Assembly: GCF_017302985.1 (NCBI RefSeq)
Contig: NZ_JAFIMU010000004.1
Coordinates: 558,001-622,000, forward strand
Direction of reading: 5' to 3'
From: Corallococcus macrosporus
GTDB lineage: Bacteria; Myxococcota; Myxococcia; Myxococcales; Myxococcaceae
Length of the DNA: 64,000 nucleotides
Shown: piece after piece, positions 1 to 8,873 of the stretch
Layout of the letters: each line of letters starts with the position of its first letter
Numbering within the stretch: position 1 is the stretch's first letter
Made by a program: the position numbers and the translations under genes
Notes under the pieces: model-generated
What the model was told of the DNA's origin: nothing
What the model saw: the letters and a program-made list of their open reading frames with translations, nothing else
Database searches by the model: none

Positions 1-529
1 ACAGCCGGGCCCGCGCGCCCAGCGCCATGTCCCGGACGGTGGCGTCCACCTCGACGCGCTCGCCCGGCGCCGGGTCCGGGATGGGGTCCACCTGCAGGGT
101 GACGGGGTGGACGCGGCGGTGGCGCAGGTCCTCCTTCAGCTTCGCGAAGAGGTCGCGGACCTTCGGCGGCGCGGAGCGGGGCAGCTCGAAGTCCGGCCGG
201 GCCTGGAGCAGCTTCTCGTACGCGCCGCGCGCCAGGGCCTCGTCCCCCAGGTAGAGCGCGGTGAGCCCCTGGAGGCGGTAGAGCTCCACCAGCTCGTCGT
301 CCGTGACGTCGGGCGCGTCCAGCCCGCCCCGCACCACGTCCAGGGCCTCCTGGAAGCGGCCGGCCTCCAGCAGCGCCTTCGCCGAGTCGATGGCGGGGCT
401 CGTCGGGCCGAGCTGGAAGAGGAGGGCGGACGGGGGAAGGGGCGCACGGGCCTGCGCCGGCAGGGCGAGCATCAGCCCGAGCCCCCAGACCCAGAGTGCG
501 CCCCGCGAACGTCGAGCGGGGGAGCGCAT
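1..529 (-). CDS. Exported hypothetical protein with TPR-like helices (3' end outside window)
   Basis: Open from the ATG at 529 (minus strand) to the window edge, about 176 codons, so the C-terminus is missing. The N-terminus is a typical signal peptide: several arginines, then a hydrophobic run (WVWGLGLMLALP) and an AQA-R cleavage-like site near residue 28. The mature part starts with amphipathic helices resembling a tetratricopeptide pair (AKALLEAGRFQEALDVV, then LYLGDEALARGAYEKLL), then a region rich in D, P and V that could begin a beta domain. No enzyme motif is visible. It is divergent from yceD across a 130-bp gap. There is no good Shine-Dalgarno; an ATG 19 codons downstream is possible but would truncate the signal. 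A periplasmic or envelope role is inference. Confidence 0.7.
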   Translation of the reverse strand, partial: MRSPARRSRGALWVWGLGLMLALPAQARAPLPPSALLFQLGPTSPAIDSAKALLEAGRFQEALDVVRGGLDAPDVTDDELVELYRLQGLTALYLGDEALARGAYEKLLQARPDFELPRSAPPKVRDLFAKLKEDLRHRRVHPVTLQVDPIPDPAPGERVEVDATVRDMALGARARL

Positions 530-601
530 CAGATGGAAAGCTACCAGAGCGATGTTACGAGTGGATCCTCGTGGCGCGGCTCGGTAGTCCAACCCGGCGT
601 G

Positions 602-630
602 TTGACTGACGGGGGGAGTCCCTCTATGTT
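602..630 (+). promoter_or_regulatory. Near-consensus sigma-70 promoter for the yceD-rpmF-fab operon
   Basis: TTGACT at 602-607 and TATGTT at 625-630 are separated by exactly 17 bp. This is one of the closest matches to the TTGACA-N17-TATAAT consensus that I found in the window. The predicted transcript start near 637 gives a leader of about 23 nt to the yceD ATG at 660. No other operon-wide promoter is obvious upstream of the fatty-acid genes. Confidence 0.65.
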
Positions 631-659
631 GCGCGCCCTTTTGCCGGGAAGCCTTGTAG

Positions 660-1259
660 ATGGTCGTAAAGATTGAACAAATCAAAGACGCGGGGCTGAA
701 GCTCGACGAGCCCATCGCTCCCGGGGTCCTCAAGGAGGCCCTGGAAGGTCAGGAGTCCGGCGAGGGCACTGGCTTCCAGGCGACCGCTCCGTCGACGCTC
801 CAGGCCACCCTGCGCAAGGTCAGTGGCGGCGTGCTGCTGACCGGCGGCTTCACGGTCCATGTGGGCGCGCCCTGCAAGCGCTGCCTCACGGACGTGAAGC
901 TGGACCTTCCCGTGTCCTTCACCATCAACCTGGTGCCGGAGTCCCTGGCCCGGGGCGATGACTTCAAGGACGACGACGAGAAGGCCATGGAGAAGAAGGA
1001 ACGCACCCAGGGTGAATCCGGGGGCACCTTCGACCTGGGCGAGGCGGACGAGCAGGTTTTCGATGGGAAGACGATCGATCTGGATCCGATCATCCGGGAA
1101 CAGGTATTGCTCGCCCTCCCGATGAGCGCGGTCTGTCGGGAAGACTGCCAGGGGCTCTGCTCGCAGTGCGGCCAGAACCTCAATGAGAAGAAGTGCGGTT
1201 GCGAGACGAAGGTCGTGGACCCTCGCCTGTCGCCGCTGAAGAACATCAAGTTGAACTGA
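660..1259 (+). CDS. yceD: YceD family (DUF177) zinc-cysteine protein upstream of L32
   Basis: A 199-residue protein of the DUF177/YceD family. Family members sit directly upstream of rpmF in many bacteria and are linked to large-subunit rRNA metabolism. Visible features are CKRC at 72-75, an acidic middle (about 105-135), and a C-terminal cysteine cluster (CREDC, CSQC, CGC, about 157-181) that could bind a metal. The length is close to the E. coli homologue but with more cysteines. The ATG at 660 follows the promoter at 602-630; the ribosome site is weak. rpmF begins 58 bp downstream, past a perfect hairpin. The family call rests on sequence and order; the precise biochemical role is not shown. 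Confidence 0.9.
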   Translation: MVVKIEQIKDAGLKLDEPIAPGVLKEALEGQESGEGTGFQATAPSTLQATLRKVSGGVLLTGGFTVHVGAPCKRCLTDVKLDLPVSFTINLVPESLARGDDFKDDDEKAMEKKERTQGESGGTFDLGEADEQVFDGKTIDLDPIIREQVLLALPMSAVCREDCQGLCSQCGQNLNEKKCGCETKVVDPRLSPLKNIKLN

Positions 1260-1270
1260 CGGTCCCTATG

Positions 1271-1291
1271 CCCCTCGCAGGTCGCGAGGGG
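1271..1291 (+). promoter_or_regulatory. Hairpin in the yceD-rpmF spacer
   Basis: CCCCTCGC (1271-1278) pairs perfectly with GCGAGGGG (1284-1291) around a 5-nt loop. It lies between yceD and rpmF in one operon and has no T-tract, so a processing or attenuation element is more likely than a terminator. This is inference from the structure alone. Confidence 0.45.
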
Positions 1292-1317
1292 GGACGGGTC
1301 CGATGCCGAGGTGAGCC

Positions 1318-1506
1318 GTGGGAGTTCCCAAGAAGCGGACGTCGAAGATGCGCCGGGACCGTCGTCGGGCCGGCAACAACAACCTGCGGACCCCCGTGCA
1401 GGTCATCAAGTGCTCCAAGTGCAAGGAGCCCGTGATGCCGCACCGCGCCTGCGCGGCCTGTGGCAACTACGGTGGCCGTGAGGTCATCGCGACCGCCGCG
1501 GAGTAG
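1318..1506 (+). CDS. rpmF: 50S ribosomal protein L32
   Basis: A 62-residue basic protein beginning MGVPKKRTSKMRRDRRRA, the standard L32 start. It has two CxxC pairs (C32/C35 and C45/C48), so this is the zinc-binding form of L32. The start is GTG at 1318, preceded by a GAGGTGAG ribosome site; an upstream start would run into the intergenic hairpin. It sits between yceD and plsX in the order that is widespread in bacteria. The protein acts on the large ribosomal subunit. A zinc-free paralog elsewhere in the genome cannot be excluded. Confidence 0.97.
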   Translation: MGVPKKRTSKMRRDRRRAGNNNLRTPVQVIKCSKCKEPVMPHRACAACGNYGGREVIATAAE

Positions 1507-1526
1507 TTGAAAGCGGAAGGCTGCCG

Positions 1527-2588
1527 GTGCGGCTCGTCCTCGACGCGATGGGTGGCGACCACGCCCCCGACGCCGTCGTGGACGGGGGCGTGCTGTTCGC
1601 GCGAGCGTATCCCGGGCACGAACTCGTGCTGGTCGGGGACGCCACGCGTGTGCGCCCAGTCCTGGAGCGCGCCGGTGCGCCCGCCAACGTGCATCTCCAC
1701 CACGCGTCCGAAGTGGTGGAGATGGACGACCCCGCCACCGCTGCGTTCCGGCGCAAGCGGGACTCCTCCATCCGGGTGGGCTTCGAGCTCGTCCGGCAAG
1801 GGGAGGCGTCCGCCCTGGTGTCGGCTGGCAACTCCGGCGCGGTGATGGCCGGTGGCATGTGGACGCTCGGCCGGATTCCCGGCGTGGAGCGACCCGCCAT
1901 CGCGGCCCTGTTCCCGGCCCTCAAGGGCGAAGGCCGCTGCCTGCTGCTGGACGCGGGCGCCAACGTGGACTGCCGTCCCTCGCACCTGGCCCAGTTCGCC
2001 GTGCTCGGCGAGGCGTACTCGCGCACGCGCCTGGGCGTGAAGCGCCCCCGGGTGGCGGTGCTCTCCAACGGCGAAGAGGAGTCCAAGGGCACGCAGCTCA
2101 CGCGTGAGGCGAGCGCCCTCCTGCGCCGCTCGGACCTGGAGTTCGTGGGCTACGTGGAGGGCAAGGACCTGTTCTCCGGCGACGTGGAGGTCGTCGTGAC
2201 GGACGGCTTCACCGGCAACATCGTCCTCAAGACTTCCGAAGGCGTGGGCATGGGCATCACCGGCCTGCTGCGCTCCGCCATCGAGAAGCGCGGCGGCCTG
2301 CCGGAGAAGCTGGGCGCGCTGCTGCTCAAGCCCACCCTGGCGGGGCTGCGCCGCGTCATGGACTACGCCGAGTATGGCGGCGCGCCGCTCCTGGGCCTCC
2401 AGGGAGTGGGCATCGTCGCGCACGGCCGCTCCTCCCCCCGCGCCATCCACAACGCGCTCGTCACCGCGCTGCAGCACGTGCGCGCGGGCGTCCAGGAAGA
2501 GCTGACGCGCTGCATTGCCAACGCCGCCGCCTGGCTTCCTCCCCACCAGCGGGGAAGGAAGGCGGACGGAGACGACGGGAACGATTAG
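1527..2588 (+). CDS. plsX: Phosphate acyltransferase PlsX
   Basis: A 353-residue PlsX, which converts acyl-ACP and phosphate to acyl-phosphate for the PlsY step of phospholipid synthesis. The N-terminus MRLVLDAMGGDHAPDAVV is the family signature, and SAGNSGAVMAGG (about 92-103), LDAGAN and the TDGFTGNIVLKT segment match conserved active-site blocks. The GTG start at 1527 has GGAAGG six bases upstream. It lies 20 bp after rpmF and 45 bp before fabH, so it belongs to the fatty-acid operon. The length is normal. The enzyme works at the inner face of the cytoplasmic membrane. Confidence 0.97.
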   Translation: MRLVLDAMGGDHAPDAVVDGGVLFARAYPGHELVLVGDATRVRPVLERAGAPANVHLHHASEVVEMDDPATAAFRRKRDSSIRVGFELVRQGEASALVSAGNSGAVMAGGMWTLGRIPGVERPAIAALFPALKGEGRCLLLDAGANVDCRPSHLAQFAVLGEAYSRTRLGVKRPRVAVLSNGEEESKGTQLTREASALLRRSDLEFVGYVEGKDLFSGDVEVVVTDGFTGNIVLKTSEGVGMGITGLLRSAIEKRGGLPEKLGALLLKPTLAGLRRVMDYAEYGGAPLLGLQGVGIVAHGRSSPRAIHNALVTALQHVRAGVQEELTRCIANAAAWLPPHQRGRKADGDDGND

Positions 2589-2633
2589 GACGCGCGTGCC
2601 GGGCGTTGGACTCCGACGACTTCCGGAGGCCTC

Positions 2634-3635
2634 TTGGCACGCACGCACATCATCGGAACCGGCTCCTATGCCCCCGCGCAGGTCCTGACCAACCACGACC
2701 TGGAGCGCCTGGTTGACACGAGCGACGCGTGGATCCGCGAGCGCACGGGCATCCAGGAGCGCAGGCAGGCCGCCCCCGACGAGGCGACGAGCGACCTGGC
2801 GGTGCAGGCCTCCCGCAACGCGCTGGAGATGGCGGGCGTGGCCCCCGGCGACCTGGACCTCATCGTCGTGGGCACCGTCACCCCGGACATGCCCATGCCG
2901 TCGTGCGCCGCGCTGGTGCAGGCGAAGCTGGGCGCGAAGCGCGCCTTCGCCTTCGACGTGTCCGCCGCGTGCGCCGGCGGGCTCTACGCGCTGACCGTGG
3001 CGGATCAGTTCATGCGCTCGGGGCAGGTGAAGCACGCGCTCGTCGTGGGCGCGGACCTGCTCACCCGCGCGGTGGACTGGACGGACCGCAACACCTGCGT
3101 CCTCTTCGGGGACGGCGCGGGCGCCCTGGTGCTGGGGACGGACCCGGACGCGGAGGACGACGCCATGGCGCCGCGCGGCATCCTCTCCACCCACCTGCGC
3201 ACCGACGGCGAGCTCGCGAACCTGCTCTGCATCCCCGCCGGCGGCTCCCGCACCCCCGTCACCGCGGACAACGTGGATGCAAATCTTCACAAGCTCAAGA
3301 TGAACGGGAAGGAAGTGTTCCGCTTCGCGGTGCGGGCGCTGGTGGAGTCCACGCAGGCGTCGTTGGGGGCCCACGGGCTGGCCACGACGCAGGTGGACCA
3401 CGTCATCGCCCATCAGGCGAACCTGCGAATCCTGGAAGCCGTGATGGAGCGGCTGGAGATTCCCAAGGAAAAATGCTGGCTCAACCTGCACAAGTACGGC
3501 AACACGTCGTCCGCCTCGCTGCCCATGTCGCTGGATGAGGCGCAGCGCGCCGGCCGCCTCAAGCGCGGAGACGTCATCGCGATGATGGCCATTGGCGCGG
3601 GGATGGCGTGGGGCAGCGCGGTGGTGCGCTGGTAG
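2634..3635 (+). CDS. fabH: 3-oxoacyl-ACP synthase III (FabH)
   Basis: A 333-residue ketoacyl-ACP synthase III, the initiating condensing enzyme joining an acyl-CoA with malonyl-ACP. The catalytic triad is visible: C113 in SAACAGG, H260 in AHQANLRI and N290 in YGNTSSAS. The start is TTG at 2634 with a GGAGG site just upstream; the next ATG would remove the core N-terminal strand. Myxobacteria make iso-branched fatty acids, so branched starter acyl-CoA use is possible, but the sequence does not show it. It is followed 28 bp later by fabD. Confidence 0.97.
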   Translation: MARTHIIGTGSYAPAQVLTNHDLERLVDTSDAWIRERTGIQERRQAAPDEATSDLAVQASRNALEMAGVAPGDLDLIVVGTVTPDMPMPSCAALVQAKLGAKRAFAFDVSAACAGGLYALTVADQFMRSGQVKHALVVGADLLTRAVDWTDRNTCVLFGDGAGALVLGTDPDAEDDAMAPRGILSTHLRTDGELANLLCIPAGGSRTPVTADNVDANLHKLKMNGKEVFRFAVRALVESTQASLGAHGLATTQVDHVIAHQANLRILEAVMERLEIPKEKCWLNLHKYGNTSSASLPMSLDEAQRAGRLKRGDVIAMMAIGAGMAWGSAVVRW

Positions 3636-3663
3636 GCAGGACGACACAAGGAAGGACCGCAAC

Positions 3664-4602
3664 ATGGCGAAGGTCGCGTTCGTGTTTCCCGGGCAGGGCA
3701 GTCAGGCCGTGGGGATGGGCAAGGACCTCTACGAGCAGTTCCCCGAAGCGCGCGCCGTCTTCGACGCCGCGGACGACGCGCTGCAGGAGAAGCTCTCCAC
3801 CACCTGCTTCGAGGGCCCCGAGGAGGCGCTGAAGCTCACCGCCACCACCCAGCCGGCCATCCTCACGGTGTCGGCCGCGGTGCACGCGGTGTTCCAGAAG
3901 CGCGGTCCCGCCCCGGCGTTCGTCGCGGGTCACTCGCTGGGCGAGTACTCCGCGCTGGTGGCCGCCGGCGCGATGGACCTCCGGGACGCGGTGCGGGCGG
4001 TGCGTGCGCGCGGCACCTTCATGCAGGAGGCGGTGCCCGTGGGCACGGGCGGCATGGCGGTGGTGCTGGGCCTCACTCCGGACGCGGTGAAGGCCGCCTG
4101 CGACGCCGCGGCGGAAGGCCAGGTCGTCGCCCCCGCGAACTACAACTCGCCTGAACAGACGGTCATCGCGGGCCACGCGGCCGCGGTGGAGCGCGCGGGC
4201 GCGAAGTGCAAGGAGGCCGGGGCCAAGCGCGTGATGCCGCTGCCCGTCTCCGCGCCCTTCCACTGCGCGCTGATGGACCCCGTGAAGCCCCGGCTGGCGG
4301 AGGTGCTGGCGGGCATGCGCATCCAGGCGCCGGGTGTTCCGGTGGTGAGCAATGTGGAGGCGAAGCCCAACGCGGACGCGTCCCGCGTGGTGCCGCTCCT
4401 CCTGGAGCAGGTGAGCGCGCCGGTGCGCTGGATCGAGTGCGTGGAGTCGCTGAAGGCCCACGGCGTCACGCACGTGGTGGAGCTGGGGCCGGGCAAGGTG
4501 TTGGGCGGCCTCATCAAGCGCATCACGAAGGACATCGAGTCGTTCAACGTCGAGAACGCCGCGACCCTGGAGAAGGTGCTCGCCGCGCTGGGGGCAGCAT
4601 GA
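3664..4602 (+). CDS. fabD: Malonyl-CoA:ACP transacylase (FabD)
   Basis: A 312-residue malonyl transferase that loads malonyl groups onto ACP. It has the GQGSQ oxyanion motif (10-14), the nucleophile S91 in GHSLGEYS, R116 for malonate carboxylate binding, and H200 in APFHCA. The ATG at 3664 follows AAGGA and gives the usual MAKVAFVFPGQG start. A longer in-frame reading from 3592 overlaps fabH and is not needed. The stop overlaps the fabG start as ATGA, implying translational coupling. Confidence 0.97.
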   Translation: MAKVAFVFPGQGSQAVGMGKDLYEQFPEARAVFDAADDALQEKLSTTCFEGPEEALKLTATTQPAILTVSAAVHAVFQKRGPAPAFVAGHSLGEYSALVAAGAMDLRDAVRAVRARGTFMQEAVPVGTGGMAVVLGLTPDAVKAACDAAAEGQVVAPANYNSPEQTVIAGHAAAVERAGAKCKEAGAKRVMPLPVSAPFHCALMDPVKPRLAEVLAGMRIQAPGVPVVSNVEAKPNADASRVVPLLLEQVSAPVRWIECVESLKAHGVTHVVELGPGKVLGGLIKRITKDIESFNVENAATLEKVLAALGAA

Positions 4603-5351
4603 GCGAGGGCTTCAAGGACAAGGTGGTGCTGGTGACGGGCGGTTCGCGCGGCATCGGCCGGGCGTGCGCGCTGGCCTTCGCGAAGGCGGGCGCGGCCACC
4701 GTGGTCATCAGCTACGTGGGCAACGAGGCCGCCGCGATGGAGACGGTCGGCCTGCTCCAGCAGGCCGGCGCCAAGGCGGAGGCCGTCCGCTTCGACCTGG
4801 CGGACACCGCCGCGTGCGCCTCCGCCATCGACGGCGTCGTCAAGACGCACGGGCGGCTGGACGTGCTCGTGAACAACGCGGGCATGGCCATTGACGGCCT
4901 GGTCATGCGCGTCAAGGACGACGACTGGGACCGGCAGCTGGACACCAACCTCCGGGGCGCCTTCGCGCTCATCCGCGCCGCCAGCCGGCCCATGATGAAG
5001 CAGCGCTCCGGCGCCATCATCAACATCACCTCGGTGGTGGGGGAGATGGGCAACCCGGGGCAGGCCGCCTACTCGGCCGCCAAGGCGGGGCTCATCGGCC
5101 TGACCAAGTCCGTGGCCCGGGAGCTGGCCAGCCGGAGCATCCGCGTCAACGCTGTATCCCCCGGGTTCATCGGGACGGACATGACGTCCCACCTGGACGA
5201 CGAGCTGCGCCAGAAGATGGTGGGCGGCATCGCGCTGGGCCGCCTGGGCAACCCGGAGGAGGTCGCCGGGGCCGTGGTGTTCCTCGCGAGTGATGCGGCG
5301 TCCTACATCACCGGCGAGGTCCTGAAGGTCAACGGCGGCATGTACATGTAA
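4599..5351 (+). CDS. fabG: 3-oxoacyl-ACP reductase (FabG)
   Basis: A 250-residue short-chain dehydrogenase, the NADPH-dependent beta-ketoacyl-ACP reductase of the elongation cycle. It has TGGSRGIG at 13-20, NNAG at 92-95, the catalytic S145, Y158 and K162, and the typical C-terminal ITGEVLKVNGG block. The start codon overlaps the fabD stop (ATGA at 4599). Position in a complete fab cluster supports FabG over other short-chain dehydrogenases. Confidence 0.96.
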   Translation: MSEGFKDKVVLVTGGSRGIGRACALAFAKAGAATVVISYVGNEAAAMETVGLLQQAGAKAEAVRFDLADTAACASAIDGVVKTHGRLDVLVNNAGMAIDGLVMRVKDDDWDRQLDTNLRGAFALIRAASRPMMKQRSGAIINITSVVGEMGNPGQAAYSAAKAGLIGLTKSVARELASRSIRVNAVSPGFIGTDMTSHLDDELRQKMVGGIALGRLGNPEEVAGAVVFLASDAASYITGEVLKVNGGMYM

Positions 5352-5358
5352 GCCAAGG

Positions 5359-5387
5359 TTGGATTGCCGCCGGGCGTGGGATATACC
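5359..5387 (+). promoter_or_regulatory. Possible internal promoter before acpP
   Basis: TTGGAT (5359-5364) and TATACC (5382-5387) are 17 bp apart in the 106-bp fabG-acpP gap, the largest gap in the fab operon. The matches to consensus are moderate (3 of 6 and 4 of 6). A separate promoter would fit the high demand for ACP, but this is inference. Confidence 0.3.
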
Positions 5388-5457
5388 GCGCCCGCCTTGA
5401 AGACGGCCCGCGACTCAAAAGGGCGGGCCCCATCTGGAGCTGGAGGGTTCTGCACGT

Positions 5458-5703
5458 ATGTCCAACGCAACCGACGTGGAAGCCAAGATCAAGTCCATCA
5501 TCGCCGACCAGCTCGGTGTGGGTGAGGATGAGATCAAGCCCGAGTCGTCCTTCATCGAGGACCTGGGCGCGGACAGCCTCGACATCGTCGAGCTGGTCAT
5601 GGCGATGGAAGAGGAGTTCGAGGTCGAGATTCCCGACGACGAGGCGGAGAACATCAAGACCGTCGGCGACGCCGTGAACTACGTGAAGACCCACAAGAAG
5701 TAG
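5458..5703 (+). CDS. acpP: Acyl carrier protein
   Basis: An 81-residue acidic protein with the phosphopantetheine attachment serine S40 in the GADSLD motif and the usual four-helix pattern. It carries the growing acyl chain for FabH, FabD, FabG, FabF and FabZ and donates acyl groups to LpxA and LpxD, whose genes lie later in this window. The ATG at 5458 has GGAGG upstream. It is followed after 85 bp by fabF, the classical order. Confidence 0.98.
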   Translation: MSNATDVEAKIKSIIADQLGVGEDEIKPESSFIEDLGADSLDIVELVMAMEEEFEVEIPDDEAENIKTVGDAVNYVKTHKK

Positions 5704-5788
5704 GCAGTCGCGACACCCGGAAGTCCGGGGCCTGGGGAGCGTCCTCACCGGCGCTTCCGCGCCCCATCGCGGTCAGCGGAGAAGACCA

Positions 5789-7045
5789 GTGTCAAACCGT
5801 CGAGTCGTCATCACCGGCACCGGCATCATTTCAGCGCTGGGCACCGGCACCGAGAAGAACTGGCAGGCGATGCTGGCCGGGCAGTCCGGCATCAGCACGA
5901 TCACCCGTTTCGATCTGGGGAAGCTCGACGCGCGCATCGCGGGCGAGGTGAAGGACTTCCAGCCCGAGCAGTTCATCGACAGGCGTGAAGTGCGCCGGAT
6001 GGACCTGTTCGCCCAGTACGCGATGGCCGCGGCCGACATGGCGGTGAAGGAGTCGGGCCTGCCCATCGGCCCGGACGCGCCCCATGGCTACCGGCCGGAG
6101 CGCGTGGGCGTCATCGTGGGCTCCGGCATCGGCGGCATCTCCTCCCTGGAGGAGCAGCACCGCAAGGGGCTGGAGAAGGGGTTCGACCGGCTGTCGCCCT
6201 TCTTCATCATCCAGATGATCGTCAACATGGCGCCTGGGCTCATCTCCATGCGCTACAACTGCAAGGGCCCCAACTGGGCCCCGGTGTCCGCGTGCGCCAC
6301 CAGCGCGCACGCCATCGGCGAGGCCTGGAAGTCCATCCGCCTGGGTGAGACGGACGCGGCCATCGCGGGCGGCGCGGAGGCGGCCATCACGCCCCTGGGC
6401 ATGGGCGGCTTCTCCGTGATGAAGGCCCTGTCCACGCGCAACGACGACCCGGCGCGCGCCAGCCGTCCCTTCGACAAGGAGCGCGACGGCTTCGTGATGG
6501 GCGAGGGCGCGGGCATCGTCGTCCTGGAGGAGCTGGAGGCCGCGAAGAAGCGCGGCGCCAACATCCTGGCGGAGGTGGTGGGGTACGGCGCCAACTCGGA
6601 CGCGTACCACGTCACCCAGCCGGCCCCGGAGGGCGAGGGCGCGGCGCGCTGCATGCGCCTGGCCCTGGAGTCCGCCGGCATGCGGCCGGAGCAGGTGGGC
6701 TACGTCAACGCCCACGGCACGTCCACGCCGTTCAACGACGCCAACGAGACCAAGGCCCTGAAGGCCGTGTTCGGCGACCACGCGCGCAAGCTGGCGGTGT
6801 CGTCCACCAAGTCCATGACGGGCCACATGCTCGGCGCGGCGGGTGGCGCGGAGGCGGTGGTGAGCGTGCAGGTGCTCACGAAGAACGTGCTGCCGCCGAC
6901 CATCAACATGACGTCGCCGGACCCCGACTGCGACCTGGACTACGTGCCCAACACGGCGCGCGAGGCCCGCGTCGACGCGGTGATGAGCAACTCGTTCGGC
7001 TTTGGCGGCACCAACGCGGTGCTGGTGTTCAAGCGCTTCAGCTGA
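5789..7045 (+). CDS. fabF: 3-oxoacyl-ACP synthase II (FabF)
   Basis: A 418-residue elongating condensing enzyme. The catalytic residues are C169 (SACATS), H309 (NAHGTST) and H346 (MTGHMLGA), the Cys-His-His pattern of FabB/FabF; length and N-terminus match FabF. The start is GTG at 5789 behind GGAGAAGA. It closes the fab operon; a strong GC hairpin follows the stop within 10 bp. FabF often controls membrane fluidity, but no regulatory site is visible here. Confidence 0.97.
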   Translation: MSNRRVVITGTGIISALGTGTEKNWQAMLAGQSGISTITRFDLGKLDARIAGEVKDFQPEQFIDRREVRRMDLFAQYAMAAADMAVKESGLPIGPDAPHGYRPERVGVIVGSGIGGISSLEEQHRKGLEKGFDRLSPFFIIQMIVNMAPGLISMRYNCKGPNWAPVSACATSAHAIGEAWKSIRLGETDAAIAGGAEAAITPLGMGGFSVMKALSTRNDDPARASRPFDKERDGFVMGEGAGIVVLEELEAAKKRGANILAEVVGYGANSDAYHVTQPAPEGEGAARCMRLALESAGMRPEQVGYVNAHGTSTPFNDANETKALKAVFGDHARKLAVSSTKSMTGHMLGAAGGAEAVVSVQVLTKNVLPPTINMTSPDPDCDLDYVPNTAREARVDAVMSNSFGFGGTNAVLVFKRFS

Positions 7046-7053
7046 TTGCCCTT

Positions 7054-7081
7054 GGGGCCCCGCCCCAGGGGCGCGGGCCCC
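7054..7081 (+). terminator. GC-rich hairpin after fabF
   Basis: GGGGCCC (7054-7060) pairs with GGGCCCC (7075-7081), and inside it CGCCCC (7061-7066) faces GGGGCG (7068-7073), giving a near-continuous stem of about 13 bp with one bulge and a tight loop. There is no T-tract, so termination would be partial or rho-assisted. It sits 8 bp after the fabF stop. Confidence 0.5.
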
Positions 7082-7100
7082 GCATCTACGGAGTCCGGCC

Positions 7101-7547
7101 GTGAAAGTCATCCTCGCCTCCGACCACGCGGGCATCGAGCTGCGCCAGGAGCTGGTGGCGCTCCTGAAGGAGCGCGGCACCGCGTTCCAGGACCTGGGCC
7201 CCCAGACGCGCGAGTCCGTGGACTACCCGGACTTCGCCTCGCAGGTGGCCCGCGCGGTGGTGGCGGAGGAGGGCACGCTCGGCGTGCTGGTGTGTGGCAC
7301 CGGCATCGGCATGAGCATCGTGGCCAACAAGCACCGGGGCATCCGCGCGGCGCTGTGCACCACGGAGTTCGAGGCGCGGATGACCCGCGCGCACAACGAC
7401 GCCAACGTGCTGTGCCTGGGCCAGCGCGTGGTGGGCGCGGGCGTGGCGCGCGGCATCCTGGAGGCCTTCCTCTCCACCGCCTTCGAGGGCGGCCGCCACG
7501 AGAAGCGCGTCCAGAAGATTCGCGACGTCGAGGCCCAGCAGCGCTGA
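7101..7547 (+). CDS. rpiB: Ribose-5-phosphate isomerase B
   Basis: A 148-residue RpiB/LacAB family isomerase converting ribose 5-phosphate and ribulose 5-phosphate. The SDHAG phosphate-binding start (7-11) and CGTGIGMSIVANK with the active-site cysteine are clear. The GTG at 7101 is chosen because it gives the MKVILASDHAG start; the longer frame from 7002 lies inside fabF. Ribulose 5-phosphate is also a riboflavin precursor, which fits the nearby rib genes, though that link is inference. Confidence 0.95.
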   Translation: MKVILASDHAGIELRQELVALLKERGTAFQDLGPQTRESVDYPDFASQVARAVVAEEGTLGVLVCGTGIGMSIVANKHRGIRAALCTTEFEARMTRAHNDANVLCLGQRVVGAGVARGILEAFLSTAFEGGRHEKRVQKIRDVEAQQR

Positions 7548-7607
7548 CGGGCTTGGCAGGCGTCCCTTGAGCAGTCCCCTTCGTTCGTACGCCAGGAGGC
7601 AACCCCC

Positions 7608-8864
7608 ATGGAGAACACCCGCACGCTGTCCCAGGTGGATCCTGAAATCGCCCAGGTGCTCCGGCATGAGACGGAGCGCCAGGAGGAGGGGCTGGAGCTC
7701 ATCGCCTCGGAGAACTTCGTCAGCCCCGCGGTGCTGGAGGCGGTGGGCTCCGTGCTCACCAACAAGTACGCGGAAGGCTACCCCGGCAAGCGCTACTACG
7801 GCGGCTGCGAGGTGGTGGACGTGGCGGAGAACCTGGCCATCGCGCGCGCGAAGGAGCTGTTCGGCGCGGACGCGGTGAACGTGCAGGCGCACTCCGGCAG
7901 CCAGGCCAACATGGGCGCCTTCATGGCGCTGATGAAGCCGGGCGACACCATGCTGTCGCTGGACCTGAACTCCGGCGGCCACCTCACCCACGGCGCGTCG
8001 TTCAACTTCTCCGGCAAGCTCTACAAGGTCGTCCACTACGGCCTGTCGCGCGACACGGAGACCATCGACTTCGCGCAGGTGGAGTCGCTGGCCCTGGAGC
8101 ACAAGCCCAAGGTGCTGGTGGTGGGCGCGAGCGCGTACCCGCGCACGCTCGACTTCGCGAAGTTCCGCGAGATCGCCGACAAGGTGGGCGCCGCCATGCT
8201 GGTGGACATGGCCCACATCGCGGGCCTGGTGGCCGCGGGCGTGCACCCCTCGCCGGTGCCCTTCGCGGAAATCGTCACCACCACCACGCACAAGACGCTG
8301 CGTGGCCCCCGTGGCGGCATGGTGCTGAGCCGTGAGGCCTTCGCGAAGACCATCAACAGCCAGATCTTCCCCGGCATCCAGGGCGGCCCGCTGATGCACG
8401 CCATCGCGGGCAAGGCGGTGGCCTTCAAGGAGGCGCTGTCGCCGGAGTTCAAGGCCTACCAGAAGCAGATCGTCGCCAACGCGCAGGCGCTGGCGGAGGC
8501 GCTGAAGAGCGCGGGCCTGCGGCTGTGCTCGGGCGGCACGGACAACCACCTGATGCTGGTGGACCTGCGCGCCAAGAAGCTCACCGGCAAGGTGGCCGAG
8601 GACGTGCTGGGCAAGGCGGGCATCACGGTCAACAAGAACATGATCCCCTTCGACCCGGAGAAGCCCACGACGACCTCCGGCGTGCGCGTGGGCACCCCGG
8701 CCATCACCACGCGCGGCATGCGCGAGGCGGAGATGGCGGTGGTGGGCCGGCTCATCGGGCAGGCGCTGGACGCCGCGCAGGACGACGCGGCGCTCGCGCG
8801 GGTCAAGGGGCAGGTCAAGGAGCTGGCGCAGGGCTTCCCGCTGTACGCCTCGCGGCTGAAGTAA
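7608..8864 (+). CDS. glyA: Serine hydroxymethyltransferase
   Basis: A 418-residue PLP enzyme interconverting serine and glycine with tetrahydrofolate. The PLP lysine is K229 in [14 protein letters not shown], and the N-terminal LIASENF motif (31-37) and YYGGCE are intact. The ATG at 7608 follows a CAGGAGG ribosome site. It lies 60 bp after rpiB and 9 bp before nrdR, an order common in many bacteria. No glycine riboswitch is visible in the short leader. Confidence 0.98.
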   Translation: MENTRTLSQVDPEIAQVLRHETERQEEGLELIASENFVSPAVLEAVGSVLTNKYAEGYPGKRYYGGCEVVDVAENLAIARAKELFGADAVNVQAHSGSQANMGAFMALMKPGDTMLSLDLNSGGHLTHGASFNFSGKLYKVVHYGLSRDTETIDFAQVESLALEHKPKVLVVGASAYPRTLDFAKFREIADKVGAAMLVDMAHIAGLVAAGVHPSPVPFAEIVTTTTHKTLRGPRGGMVLSREAFAKTINSQIFPGIQGGPLMHAIAGKAVAFKEALSPEFKAYQKQIVANAQALAEALKSAGLRLCSGGTDNHLMLVDLRAKKLTGKVAEDVLGKAGITVNKNMIPFDPEKPTTTSGVRVGTPAITTRGMREAEMAVVGRLIGQALDAAQDDAALARVKGQVKELAQGFPLYASRLK

Positions 8865-8873
8865 CCCAGGCCC

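Noticed and set aside
2634-2660. A sigma-54 promoter (TGGCAC near the fabH start)
   Set aside because: The required GC at -12 with TTGC spacing is missing, and it lies inside the start of fabH.
3592-3663. A longer N-terminus for FabD
   Set aside because: The added residues overlap fabH and are not in the family; the ATG at 3664 has a ribosome site.
1467-3665. Very long open frame on the minus strand opposite plsX and fabH
   Set aside because: It is opposite two clear genes, and its composition (His/Arg/Gly/Ala rich) is typical of the high-GC mirror frame.
5712-5728. A possible terminator after acpP (CCCGGA and TCCGGG)
   Set aside because: The stem is only six pairs with a two-base loop, and fabF must be co-transcribed.
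7002-7100. A longer N-terminus for RpiB
   Set aside because: It would lie within fabF and places an unrelated segment ahead of the MKVILASDHAG start.
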